Source of the DNA: a virus | Strand: one strand, 5' to 3' | Length of the DNA stretch: 64,000 nucleotides | IMG/VR virus record: IMGVR_UViG_3300005577_000027 | Location: 62,001-126,000 of that record | In this document: one piece after another, positions 25,591 to 34,700 of the stretch | Position numbering within the stretch: position 1 is the first letter of the stretch | Layout of the letters: each line of letters starts with the position of its first letter | Notes under the pieces: generated by a model | The model's input: only the letters and a program-made list of their open reading frames with translations | What the model was told of the DNA's origin: nothing | Database searches by the model: none | Translations under genes and position numbers: made by a program

Positions 25591-26158
25591 GACCGTTAAG
25601 TTGTTTTTTTAACTTATTTCGTGATTCTCGCGTAAAAACAACAGGACTTGGCGCATCAATAGAAGTCACCATAACCGGGTCTAACCCATATGCGATAAAT
25701 GAAGATCGCTCAACCCAACTAGGAACATTACGGTTGTGCATAGCTAAATTTAAAGCTTGAACGAAAACATCCTTCAAGTTCAATTTCTTCTCTGTCTGAA
25801 TATCATAATCCACGTAATTGAACTCTAAACGCGGATTTGTTTCACATTGTTTTCCAGTTACATCTTTTCGATCAGTTCGCCAACAAAGTAATCGACCAAT
25901 AGCAGCATTTCGGGCATTTACTTTAGAAAAAGATTTGTTATCTAACGGAGAATACGAAGAAAAAGCCGCCCGATAAGAATTACTAGTAGAGCCTTTTTCT
26001 GGTCTTAATAAAGCAACACAAACATATCCAATACCTTTATTCGTATGAACTGTAAAATACGAAATACGAATATTTGAATTCACTTCAGTTTCTTTACCAG
26101 ATCTCTGATTAGTTAATTTCATTTTAGAATTCTCATTTTTTATTTTATTTAATGACAT
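25571..26158 (-). CDS. Hypothetical protein, 195 aa
   Basis: No family recognised. Middle segment has a conserved look (NARNAAIGRLLCWRTDRKDV). Basic overall. It may be single-stranded nucleic acid binding by composition only. It shares an operon with the 154-aa gene upstream. Confidence 0.65.
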   Translation of the reverse strand: MSLNKIKNENSKMKLTNQRSGKETEVNSNIRISYFTVHTNKGIGYVCVALLRPEKGSTSNSYRAAFSSYSPLDNKSFSKVNARNAAIGRLLCWRTDRKDVTGKQCETNPRLEFNYVDYDIQTEKKLNLKDVFVQALNLAMHNRNVPSWVERSSFIAYGLDPVMVTSIDAPSPVVFTRESRNKLKKQLNGLDNKAV

Positions 26159-26159
26159 T

Positions 26160-26624
26160 TTATTTTCTTTCTACCCGTTGTGCTTTTTTAACGTAATTTT
26201 TTTCTGGATCTACTACGGCTATTTGTAATTCTTCTTCACCTTCATCAGAAATGAAAGCTAAAAATACAACGCCATTAGAACAGTCCAAGTATCCATCAAA
26301 TTGAATTCTGCCAATATAAAATCTTTTTGGTTTATTTCCAGGCTTAGGATCTTTTTCATACCTAAGACTTAGTTCTATAGGTAAATTTCCATGTTTAGTT
26401 CTATTTGGATTAGACCTGCGAACACCATAATATTGAAAAACATCTGAAATATCGGGGTGATCAATTGGACAAAAATGAAGTTCTGGAAATTCATCATCAG
26501 GATATAACATAAAAGCCACACCATTTTTGAAATTTATGGTAATTGGACTTTTTAATTTTCCTAAATAATAAATTTCTTTATCATCATCTTCTTTCGGATA
26601 CATATTAATTCGTGCACGTTGCAT
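26160..26624 (-). CDS. Hypothetical protein, 154 aa
   Basis: No recognised motif. Beta-rich with YIGRIQFDGYLDCSNG near residue 105. It heads the operon that starts at the promoter 26692-26720, with a ~60-nt leader. Confidence 0.65.
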   Translation of the reverse strand: MQRARINMYPKEDDDKEIYYLGKLKSPITINFKNGVAFMLYPDDEFPELHFCPIDHPDISDVFQYYGVRRSNPNRTKHGNLPIELSLRYEKDPKPGNKPKRFYIGRIQFDGYLDCSNGVVFLAFISDEGEEELQIAVVDPEKNYVKKAQRVERK

Positions 26625-26691
26625 TTTTATTTATACCTGTTTATATTCGTAAACTATAAGTTATACTATTTAACTTATTCATACAGTAATA

Positions 26692-26720
26692 AATTTAAGC
26701 ACATGCAGGCATATTGTCAA
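26692..26720 (-). promoter_or_regulatory. Sigma-70-type promoter
   Basis: TTGACA, 17 bp, TAAATT on the minus strand, overlapping the end of the metallophosphoesterase gene. Confidence 0.62.
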
Positions 26721-27465
26721 GATCAATTATGCGGTATGTAGTAGCAGCGTTAGAAATGAACATACTTTCAGTTGTTCGATCTAAACCATTTAAATAAGTG
26801 AATTTACCACCATCTTCATGATTATGACCGCACAAATACAATTTTGGAAGCCTTGGTAATTTATATGATACCAGAGAATTCATTACTGAATTTCCAATAT
26901 TTTCATTAGAAGCTTTATCTAAAATTCCATGCAAAGGACAATGAGCAGCAATAATATCTAAAGAATCTAATTTATTAGAATCTTTTAATCTATTAATCAT
27001 CATAGATCCTTCATATTGCATTTGTTCTAAATTTTTTTCATAATTCCAATTATATTCCATAACAGGAATATAAGGAAATCCATACCAGGTAAAACCCATA
27101 AAATCTACAACTTTATCAGTTAAATCAATCGCATTTATTCCACATTCTTGAAGAATACGGCAAGGATTAATAAAGTCATGATTACCGCCACAAAATAGAA
27201 AAGGTTTATTTTTAATACATTCTTGTAATGATTTAGCTTGTTTACGAAGCCAATCAGCTTGAAAATGTTTTTCTTTTTCAAGTTTATGTTTATTTCGATT
27301 GGCTCCCCAAATTTTATTAGGAAGAAAATCTCCAGTCATTACAAAAACATCAAAATCTTTATCTATTTTTGGAAATAGAGTAACAACTTCATAGTTTTTA
27401 CCTGATATATCTAACGGAATTTTATATTGACAACCATGCCAATCAGAACCATGACAAATAATCAT
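26695..27465 (-). CDS. Calcineurin-like metallophosphoesterase
   Basis: 256 aa: SDWHGC (DxH) near residue 7, VMTGDFLPN (GD) near 42, CGGNHDF (GNHD) near 92, AAHCPLHG (His) near 174 and LCGHNHEDGG (GHxH) near 212. All metal ligands are present. It is the third metallophosphatase in the window and lies directly after the VWA/MoxR pair, 11 nt away. Confidence 0.87.
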   Translation of the reverse strand: MIICHGSDWHGCQYKIPLDISGKNYEVVTLFPKIDKDFDVFVMTGDFLPNKIWGANRNKHKLEKEKHFQADWLRKQAKSLQECIKNKPFLFCGGNHDFINPCRILQECGINAIDLTDKVVDFMGFTWYGFPYIPVMEYNWNYEKNLEQMQYEGSMMINRLKDSNKLDSLDIIAAHCPLHGILDKASNENIGNSVMNSLVSYKLPRLPKLYLCGHNHEDGGKFTYLNGLDRTTESMFISNAATTYRIIDLDNMPACA

Positions 27466-27476
27466 ATGAAATTCAA

Positions 27477-28931
27477 TTAAGTATTAATTGACCTTAATGG
27501 TGCAACTCTTCCAAATGGAACTTCTGGCATATGTTGGTTAGTAATTACAAATACTGTATCTACAGGTGGAGTTTTACAATTTAAATGAAAACCTCCATCA
27601 GTAATTACAATAATTAAATCAATTCGTTCTTTGATTCGTTTTTGATAGGTGTCGAAAAATTCATCAAATACTGTTCCACCCCGGCCAGCCAAATTGATTT
27701 TGGGAAGATCAAACATTGATTTAATCTTAACCATTTTATTCCAATGGGGTTCGGCATCTACTGGTACAACAATACCCTCAGATCTACTATCTAATACTTT
27801 TAGTTGAGAAACTCCATAAGTCATATCATCCAAAGACATGCTACCAGAAGTATCCAGTAAACATAACCATCGAATAAATTGATCTTTTTTCTTAGGAATA
27901 TATAAACCTAAAGGTATAGACTTCCTTCTAAATCGACACCAATCGTTTCTACCCCCAAACTCTTGACGGGTATATTGTAAACTTTGTCTACAAATATCTT
28001 CCCACTTAAGTTTAGGATTTTCTAATTCATTTAAAGTATCCTCAAGACAACCAGGAATAGTACCATACATTTTCCTAGAGGCGGTAGCTGCACTTAACAA
28101 CTCTTCAAAAATTGCCTTTTTATCTAAATCAGAATCTAAATGAGAATCATTTGTTAGATATGAATCCATTAAATCATTTAAATCACCATCAGATAAACCT
28201 GATGATTTATATGCATTCATTATTTCTTCATAAATAGATTCTGGAGAACGTTTATAAAGAGTAAAATCAACAAAAGTACATTTATTATTACTCTTCTTTT
28301 CCGCTTCTAGTTTTTTATTTTTTTCTTCTTCTGATAAACCTTTATAAGATAAAATATCAGCAATTAAATCAGCTAATACATATGGTTTATGAAGATTACC
28401 ATTCCAAATAGGATGTTCTGTTTTATTTTTGTAAGCAGCTTCACAATTAGCTGTGAAATTATTTCTGTCTCCATTATTGCATCTGAAATCATGTTCAATA
28501 GATGCATTAACTACATAATCAACAGCTAAATTCCAAATTCCATGATTCTTTCCAAAAGATCTCAATGGATTACAATGCTGCATCATAATGTGATACGTTT
28601 CATGACAAAAAATTATCTTTAATTCATTAATTGATAATTTTTCTAAAAACGCAGGATACCAGAAATATTTCTTACCATTAGTTGCAGCAGTACCTTCAAC
28701 TTTTTCTAAACCAGCTCCATCGGTTTTACCATCTTCTGATTGAGATTTTTTACCTCTACCAATTTTAGTAAAATCGTCTAGATAATGCTTTTTAGTAGCA
28801 ATAAAGGAGTAAACAAATGGCATACCTCCGTGATCAACACTTCGGGCCATTATGCTTTTAGCTGCAGAGATTTTTTCGTTTAAACGATCAAAATCACTTT
28901 GACTTACTAAGTTCTGCGGATCGTTCAGCAT
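27477..28931 (-). CDS. VWA-type protein with metallopeptidase-like domain (DUF2201-like)
   Basis: 484 aa. The N-terminal domain has a zinc-protease motif HETYH at residues 110-114 with NLAVDYVVNASIE after it, as in the putative metallopeptidase half of DUF2201 proteins. The C-terminal third has LDTSGSM near residue 360, the MIDAS of a von Willebrand A domain. Such proteins are usually encoded next to a MoxR AAA+ ATPase and act with it as a metal-chelatase-like or chaperone machine. Here the MoxR gene is immediately upstream and overlaps it. Confidence 0.85.
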   Translation of the reverse strand: MLNDPQNLVSQSDFDRLNEKISAAKSIMARSVDHGGMPFVYSFIATKKHYLDDFTKIGRGKKSQSEDGKTDGAGLEKVEGTAATNGKKYFWYPAFLEKLSINELKIIFCHETYHIMMQHCNPLRSFGKNHGIWNLAVDYVVNASIEHDFRCNNGDRNNFTANCEAAYKNKTEHPIWNGNLHKPYVLADLIADILSYKGLSEEEKNKKLEAEKKSNNKCTFVDFTLYKRSPESIYEEIMNAYKSSGLSDGDLNDLMDSYLTNDSHLDSDLDKKAIFEELLSAATASRKMYGTIPGCLEDTLNELENPKLKWEDICRQSLQYTRQEFGGRNDWCRFRRKSIPLGLYIPKKKDQFIRWLCLLDTSGSMSLDDMTYGVSQLKVLDSRSEGIVVPVDAEPHWNKMVKIKSMFDLPKINLAGRGGTVFDEFFDTYQKRIKERIDLIIVITDGGFHLNCKTPPVDTVFVITNQHMPEVPFGRVAPLRSINT

Positions 28932-30309
28932 TTAATTTCTCCCATTTCCTAAAATTCTTATCAATATCAATAAACACATTGGTAAATTCAGGTATTTCAG
29001 ATAACTTATACTTTTGAATTACACCTTCAAGACCTTTAGAAGCATTAAAATTACCACCAAAAACCATACGAATAGATCCAACTTGAACATCAGGCGGTAA
29101 CGTAGCTAACCAATTAAAAGCATTTTTTACATATTTTTCAATTTGTGGACGATTATCAGGCTTAAGTACAGATTCAACTTTAGAACAAGCAGACAAAGCG
29201 CAGATAAAAATATCTTCAGTAGCCATATCTGGTTTGGTTTTAGTTGGATAAACACCCTTTTCCATTAAATCATTAATAAATGGATCAAGTTGATGATAAT
29301 GCTTATACCAATTATTAAAATGAATTGCAGCAGTAGAACCAACAGCCCCTGAAACTAATTTCAAACGCAATTCTTCATTAATATTTTCTTCTTTTTCCTT
29401 TTCGAAGAATTTAATAACTTTATTAGCAATTTCCCAAGTTCTAGGAGATGGTAAAGCATAAGCTGTATCATCACCATTAGCCGTCTTGTATAGATAAGAA
29501 TTATTTTGACGTAAGAAGCCGGTAATCAATGGACTAATACCATTATTGACAGCCCAAGAAACCCATTGTTCAAAATTTAACTTTAGTTGAAAAGTTAACC
29601 CGCGCTTAGTAATAGCATGAGAAATTTGATTTGAATGCGCAAATTCGTCAGGCATGTTAGCTGTCATAATGCAAGTACGAATATTTAATTTACGACCATT
29701 AATTGATCCAAATTGCAAAAATTCTAACAGGGTATTTAAAACTTCAGTCATACCCTTATCAACTTCATCAAACATAATGACAATAGGAGTTTCCTCATTA
29801 ACTGATTGATCTAATCCGTTAATTCTACCCTTTAATTCATTAAAAGTTTCGTTATTAGGTAATGAATTAGCAGATTGCTTTAGAAGCTTGATTTCTTCTT
29901 CCGCATCAATTTTAGAAATTTCACCTTCAAGAAATTTAATTGCATCAAATTTATCTAAAGAATCAATATTTTTATTTGGCTGTTTATTTAGCCAAGAAAT
30001 CATTGTATTTATGGCTTCTTTTTGCTTTCGAACTTTAACATCAACGAAAGGTAAAAAGTCAGGACAGGCATAATTTACAGTTTTATTATCATCAGAAATA
30101 ACAGGTAAACCTTGAAAATCAACACGCTCTAGTACTGACATATTGATGTAAATCGGCCGGCATTTTTTCTTAGCGATAACGGAAAAACACATTTGAGTTT
30201 TTCCACCACCAGAAGGGCCTAAAATTAAGACGTTGGTGCCACTATCAATGGCATAGCTATAAATATTTTGAAGGTCTGCTTGATCAATTTCAGGTACATC
30301 AGTTAGCAT
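28894..30309 (-). CDS. MoxR-like AAA+ ATPase
   Basis: 471 aa. Walker A GPSGGGKT at 31-38; Walker B IVIMFDEVDK near 180; sensor-like segment CIMTANMPDE near 220. Together with the overlapping VWA gene it forms the classic MoxR-VWA pair, thought to remodel or mature protein complexes. A large insertion rich in Glu/Lys lies between Walker A and B. A degenerate promoter (TAGACA, 17 bp, TAATTG) lies just upstream at about 30350-30390. Confidence 0.87.
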   Translation of the reverse strand: MLTDVPEIDQADLQNIYSYAIDSGTNVLILGPSGGGKTQMCFSVIAKKKCRPIYINMSVLERVDFQGLPVISDDNKTVNYACPDFLPFVDVKVRKQKEAINTMISWLNKQPNKNIDSLDKFDAIKFLEGEISKIDAEEEIKLLKQSANSLPNNETFNELKGRINGLDQSVNEETPIVIMFDEVDKGMTEVLNTLLEFLQFGSINGRKLNIRTCIMTANMPDEFAHSNQISHAITKRGLTFQLKLNFEQWVSWAVNNGISPLITGFLRQNNSYLYKTANGDDTAYALPSPRTWEIANKVIKFFEKEKEENINEELRLKLVSGAVGSTAAIHFNNWYKHYHQLDPFINDLMEKGVYPTKTKPDMATEDIFICALSACSKVESVLKPDNRPQIEKYVKNAFNWLATLPPDVQVGSIRMVFGGNFNASKGLEGVIQKYKLSEIPEFTNVFIDIDKNFRKWEKLNAERSAELSKSK

Positions 30310-30410
30310 TTTCTTTTCTTTCTTGGGTTTTTATAAACGTATCGTCGTAATTAACAATTAAGTCTTAAAGTTTAAATTGTCTAGGGTCTGAAACGTATTT
30401 TAAAAAAAAG

Positions 30411-30635
30411 TTATTCTATTATATTTTTAATGATCAACTGCTCGCAACTTAAATATGCATCATGATCTTCGTTCTCGGCAACAAAGTATCCTAAACTACC
30501 TTTGTCCTGCATTGCAATTAAACCACAATCAGCACATTTTGCTTTATTATAACCGTTACTAGAGAGATAATCAATCCATGTGTGACGATTTCGAATAAAA
30601 TATACTGGAAGTCTTGCCGCAGATGAATGCCGCAT
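30411..30635 (-). CDS. Small CxxC protein with CEQLIIKNIIE tail
   Basis: 74 aa. CADCGLIAM near residue 34 could bind metal; the C-terminus is SCEQLIIKNIIE, the same tail as the gene family at 38.5-39.6 kb and at 20.8-21.6 kb. Function unknown. Confidence 0.65.
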   Translation of the reverse strand: MRHSSAARLPVYFIRNRHTWIDYLSSNGYNKAKCADCGLIAMQDKGSLGYFVAENEDHDAYLSCEQLIIKNIIE

Positions 30636-30687
30636 ATACTAATGCCATTTTATTCATTTTTATTTTAAAGTGAAAATATAAAAATAA

Positions 30688-31122
30688 TTAAAAATTAATT
30701 ATTTTAAGACCATCTGCAAAATGCAACATTTTTCTGCCAATTAAATTTTCTATAAGATCAGTAAATCATCCGGCTAATAATGGTTTGTTAGCTGGTTTAT
30801 TTAATAAATGAAATTTTATAGGTTTAATCAAATTAGAATTATAATTAAACATTTCTGCAATTTTTAATACAAATTTATATTTAGAAATGTAACCGCTGCC
30901 AACTATATTGACAAGGGCATTTTTGTCATTTCTTAAGGGTGCCAGAATACCACTCAGGAACAGAAGAATATTGATTCACTTTAGCTAAAGCGTTTCTAGC
31001 TTGATTTTATTATTTATCAGAATATGGTTTTTATTATTTGAATTTTTTGAAAATTCTGCAGGGTATACACAATATCCACGATTTTTGGCTAATTTTTCAA
31101 ATTTATCAGCCAAAATGGAAAT
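30688..31122 (-). pseudogene. Decayed coding region downstream of the Thg1-like gene
   Basis: Protein-like fragments in shifting frames: ISILADKFEKLAKNRGYCVY continuing directly from the Thg1-like TGA, then ARNALAKVNQYSSVPEWYSG after a one-base shift, then VNIVGSGYISKYKFVLKIAE after another, ending LLAG-stop-FTDLIENLIGRK. The last part resembles the C-terminus of RmlD/short-chain-dehydrogenase-like proteins. At least two frameshifts and two in-frame stops; no intact gene. Confidence 0.55.
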
Positions 31123-31938
31123 TCAATCGTCTATTTTAATATCTCTATTAGCACGAATAATGTCAACTCCAGAATATATTATATTACTTAAAAAACTTTT
31201 ATCTAAAATAAAACTAGGAAGATTTGAGTCTATTATCCATTTATTTTTTTGAATTTCACCATCTATAGTTTTTATTATTTTAGGAACTTTATAAGCTCCA
31301 ATTCCAAATCTATATGCTTTAGGATAATTTTCATAATCAATATTACACTCAGATTGTAATAATTCTATTTGTTCATCTAAATTTTTGCCAAATAATCTTT
31401 TATTCGCTTCAGTTTTTCCATATATTTTAGTAAATTCTGCATTTGCCGCTCTAAATACAGCGTCACCATAGCATAATTGCTGTTTTAATATTATATGATG
31501 AACTGCCTCATTAATAGAGGGCATAGCAAATACTTTTGTTTTAAAAATAGCATCGCCATCAAGTTCATTTAAATCATCTTCTAAAACCAAATTTTTAAAA
31601 AAATTAATTGATATCATACTAGATATTACACTAGCGATATCTTGTACTTTATTTTGACACCAAGGTTGATATTCGTATGATCTATCATTTCTTAAGACAA
31701 AAGTAAATTCATCACTATATTGAAAACCAAATATAGCATCATCTATTACTTGAATAGTTTGTAATAATGTATTTTTAAATACATTGATTAATTTAATACA
31801 ATATGGACGATCTAATCTTCGTGTTAGACGAGAAAAATTTCTTCCATTTACTCTTATAATTATAGGAATTCTATCTATAATTTGAAGATCATAGATAGAT
31901 TCATATTTATCATGTCTATTATTAAAAGGTGAATCCAT
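31123..31938 (-). CDS. Thg1-like 3'-5' RNA polymerase (tRNA-His guanylyltransferase family)
   Basis: 271 aa. The family motifs are clear: RVNGRNFSRLTRRLDRPYC near residue 29 and FGFQYSDEFTF near 70, with Asp76-Glu77 of the SDE motif. Thg1-like proteins add nucleotides to the 5' end of tRNA, in bacteria and phages mostly for tRNA 5'-end repair. The first metal ligand, normally Asp in RxDGRxF, is Asn31 here (AAT for GAT), which should impair catalysis. With the decayed sequence right downstream, the gene may be losing function. It fits the RNA ligase, RlaP-like and TilS genes as an RNA repair group. Confidence 0.8.
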   Translation of the reverse strand: MDSPFNNRHDKYESIYDLQIIDRIPIIIRVNGRNFSRLTRRLDRPYCIKLINVFKNTLLQTIQVIDDAIFGFQYSDEFTFVLRNDRSYEYQPWCQNKVQDIASVISSMISINFFKNLVLEDDLNELDGDAIFKTKVFAMPSINEAVHHIILKQQLCYGDAVFRAANAEFTKIYGKTEANKRLFGKNLDEQIELLQSECNIDYENYPKAYRFGIGAYKVPKIIKTIDGEIQKNKWIIDSNLPSFILDKSFLSNIIYSGVDIIRANRDIKIDD

Positions 31939-31973
31939 TCATCATTTATATATCCAATCATATTTTAGATATA

Positions 31974-32276
31974 TTATCCTATTTTTTTATAAGAAGCTGG
32001 TAAAAATGAATCCTTATTCCACGTTCCACTAGGAGTTTTACTCGATTGCGGAGGAGAAAAAGGTCTATTACTTCTAGAATACTGAACGTCTACAGCTTTT
32101 CTTGGATTTTTCGGATTTCTAGTAAAATTTGAATAAATTGTATTATTTATTTGACGAATTTCTGGACGACCAATATGGCCACAATTTGTGCACTTGGTAT
32201 GAAGTCCACCATTTACTATCTGTAATATTTCTAAATCACCTTGACAAAGCAGGCAATGTACTCCGAACATTTTCAT
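31974..32276 (-). CDS. Zinc-ribbon protein, 100 aa
   Basis: CLLCQGDLEILQ near residue 9 and CTNCGHIGRP near 29 form a four-Cys ribbon, followed by a basic, Ser/Pro-rich unstructured tail. A weak promoter (TTCACT, 17 bp, TAAAGT) lies just upstream at about 32315. Function unknown. Confidence 0.7.
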   Translation of the reverse strand: MKMFGVHCLLCQGDLEILQIVNGGLHTKCTNCGHIGRPEIRQINNTIYSNFTRNPKNPRKAVDVQYSRSNRPFSPPQSSKTPSGTWNKDSFLPASYKKIG

Positions 32277-32447
32277 TTGAAATCAATTCTCCTATTGAGG
32301 ACGATCCCAACTTTAGCATATTCTGTGCCAAAAGTGAACTATTCAAAATCATTACGGTTTTTCTGAGGTGAGGTAAGGTGTGTGGAAAAAATGCATGTAG
32401 CGAAATGGCTTATATATGTCAGTTAGTCACGTAACGAATTTGCAGTA
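32277..32447. other. Short intergenic region
   Basis: 171 bp between the ligase stop and the zinc-ribbon gene. Apart from the weak promoter named for that gene I see no terminator or conserved element. Confidence 0.4.
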
Positions 32448-33758
32448 CTATACATCTGCTACGCACTCTAACGGCTTTTTATCGCCATGGATTCTTATAA
32501 AAACCGGAAAACGAAATTTATTAGTATCCTCTTGACGTTCAGAAAATTTCACTTCAACAACAATATCATGAGATGTGTCTTGAAGATCAATTTTTAATGC
32601 GTCCTTATCCTTTTCAAAAATTGGGATACCCCTATCCTTACACATTTTTGTCATCTCGTCAATATCATTTTCCGTAAAACCTGACCCCACCTTGCCGCAA
32701 TTAAAAAATTCCCCAGTTTCTGGATGAATTTGCTTTACAAATACGGCTCCAACCTGCCCCATCCTCTTACCAGATCCTGAAGCTGCCGCAAATACAACAC
32801 AATCTGTATTCGATTCTGGTTTTAATTTATGATGTCCTTTTGGTCTTTGTGCAGTACCATCAAAAGAAAAGAATTTATCTCCTGGTTTACTATCCCCATC
32901 AGTAATAACAAATCCTTCCCAACGATTTTCTTTAGCAATTTCCATCCAATTATTAGGATTTATATCGTGATAAGTAACCGGATTAATTAGATTACCTTTA
33001 AATTCTCTCCAAATTTTAGCACGATCGTCATAAGTAACATCTGATAACTCTTTTCCATCATAAAAAAGCATATCAAAAATTAAATATAATGGTTCTGGAA
33101 CTTCTTTATCCTCAACTAATTTTCTAGCTACCTCAGCATCCGATCTACAAACTCTAGAAGTAGCTTTAAAATTATCAGTTCCATCTTCTCGTTGACAAAC
33201 CATCTCGCCTACAAGAATAGTACCTACAGGAATATCAAAATTATCTAATTCAATAATATGATTAGGAAACTTTTCAGTATTTAAATCCATACGGCGAGAA
33301 TAAATTTCCCAACCCCAAGGATGTTTTACTAATGCATGTTGTTGTCCATCAAACTTCCTTGTATATCTAGCTTTACCTGCCTTATGAATTTTTTCTAAAG
33401 TAGATTCAGAAATATCCGTTTGCGGCTTATATCCTGTAAAATTTTTAGGTAAAACTTTATTAAAATCTATAGATGTAGCAACTTCAGTTACATATTTACC
33501 ATCAATAAATTCTGAATATCCTGCTTCTTCCTTTTTTCGAATTTCTCTTAAAACATGGAAGGAACAATTATCTACAGGTGATAAATAAGCTTTAGTACCA
33601 GCCTTTCCTTTATCTCCCGGCTTATCTGAAAATGTTTGCATGGCCCCATCTAATTGACCATGTTCAGTAACTAAAGTACCGCCTTCTTGTTTAATTTTCC
33701 AAACAAGCGTGGCATTTTTACCTCTACCTTCTCTACGAAATTCTCGCCAATTATTCAT
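32448..33758 (-). CDS. ATP-dependent DNA ligase with N-terminal WGR-like domain
   Basis: 436 aa. Residues ~1-80 (WREFRREGRGKNATLVWKIK, GQLDGAMQTFSDKPG) resemble a WGR domain, known from PARPs, where it binds DNA ends. The ligase core follows: motif I TRKFDGQQ with adenylated Lys135, ILVGEMVC (III) near 195, WEGFVITD (IV) near 285 and HHKLKP (V) near 307, then an OB-fold to residue 430. It seals nicks in phage DNA. The WGR fusion may help it bind broken ends. Its start overlaps the rIIB stop. Confidence 0.88.
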   Translation of the reverse strand: MNNWREFRREGRGKNATLVWKIKQEGGTLVTEHGQLDGAMQTFSDKPGDKGKAGTKAYLSPVDNCSFHVLREIRKKEEAGYSEFIDGKYVTEVATSIDFNKVLPKNFTGYKPQTDISESTLEKIHKAGKARYTRKFDGQQHALVKHPWGWEIYSRRMDLNTEKFPNHIIELDNFDIPVGTILVGEMVCQREDGTDNFKATSRVCRSDAEVARKLVEDKEVPEPLYLIFDMLFYDGKELSDVTYDDRAKIWREFKGNLINPVTYHDINPNNWMEIAKENRWEGFVITDGDSKPGDKFFSFDGTAQRPKGHHKLKPESNTDCVVFAAASGSGKRMGQVGAVFVKQIHPETGEFFNCGKVGSGFTENDIDEMTKMCKDRGIPIFEKDKDALKIDLQDTSHDIVVEVKFSERQEDTNKFRFPVFIRIHGDKKPLECVADV

Positions 33759-34696
33759 TTAAAAGAATCCTTAAAACAACATTCTTCATCATCAGAGTTA
33801 CAATTGCAATTTTCATGATGTGAATTATATTCATCACAGCTATAATTGAAACAATCGCATTCTTCTGTAATATTATTTTCGGAATTATAACAACCACAAA
33901 TATCACAACCACAATTATGACATTCATCATCATTATCGTCATCTGTATCAGAATTGTCAACTGAAGGTTTATAAAATTTACCCTTCATTTCTTCAACAAC
34001 TTTAGATAACACTTTATATCTGCAAACTCTCATTTTTGTAAAATCATATGCGTTAGGCATAGAAACTACATCTTCAGGATTAACAGATACCATAATCATA
34101 TGGCCACCACTTCCATATGACCAACTGAAACCCCAGTTAGCAACGTGGAAACCTCGACTGCACGCCACTTCTGGATCATCATTGACTTCATTTCTTGGCA
34201 TAGAAATTGTTTCGCCAATAGTATTTAATATTTTACCGGTATAACAATCAGTCCAATCCTTATTTATTCCCTTATAAGCAATAATATCTCCATCTTCAGT
34301 GATTGGATAATTATTTTTATCTAAAAATTCAAATAAAGAATTTACTACATGATAACTTGGATTGTTTTGTAATTTATTCCAAAAATTCAATAAAGGCTTA
34401 TACGGCAAACCTTCTTTAGCGAAATCAATAATTTTTTTGCTTAAAGCTTCAGGTACCGGCTTTCCTTGTAAATGCACAATATTATCAACAACTTCAAATA
34501 CACCATCTGAAAAATTATATATCGTTGATTTAATATCTAATAAATCAGGAATTATATCGAAATTTCTGTCTTTTATTGCTTGTAAAACCGTATCATAATT
34601 TGCATGACCTTTTACAATAGTTTTTGGTTGGCCATTTGGTAATATAACTGTAATTTTGTCATCAGTTTTAATCCAAGTTAAATTCGTGATTGTCAT
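33755..34696 (-). CDS. rIIB: rIIB-like protein
   Basis: 313 aa, essentially the length of T4 RIIB (312). The conserved C-terminal two-thirds is recognisable: NSLFEFLDKNNYPITEDGDI, then RNEVNDDPEVACSRGFHVAN and YGSGGHMIMVSVNPEDV. A Cys/Asp/Asn-rich tail (~residues 245-313) is an extension not typical of T4. RIIA and RIIB are membrane-associated proteins that counter exclusion by resident prophages in T4. The adjacent rIIA gene, in the T4 order, makes the call firm. Confidence 0.87.
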   Translation of the reverse strand: MTITNLTWIKTDDKITVILPNGQPKTIVKGHANYDTVLQAIKDRNFDIIPDLLDIKSTIYNFSDGVFEVVDNIVHLQGKPVPEALSKKIIDFAKEGLPYKPLLNFWNKLQNNPSYHVVNSLFEFLDKNNYPITEDGDIIAYKGINKDWTDCYTGKILNTIGETISMPRNEVNDDPEVACSRGFHVANWGFSWSYGSGGHMIMVSVNPEDVVSMPNAYDFTKMRVCRYKVLSKVVEEMKGKFYKPSVDNSDTDDDNDDECHNCGCDICGCYNSENNITEECDCFNYSCDEYNSHHENCNCNSDDEECCFKDSFK

Positions 34697-34700
34697 TATT

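Noticed and set aside
33751-33960. A 69-aa minus-strand frame inside rIIB
   Set aside because: It is the shifted shadow of the Asp/Asn/Cys-rich rIIB tail and reads as low-complexity Ile/Val/Met.
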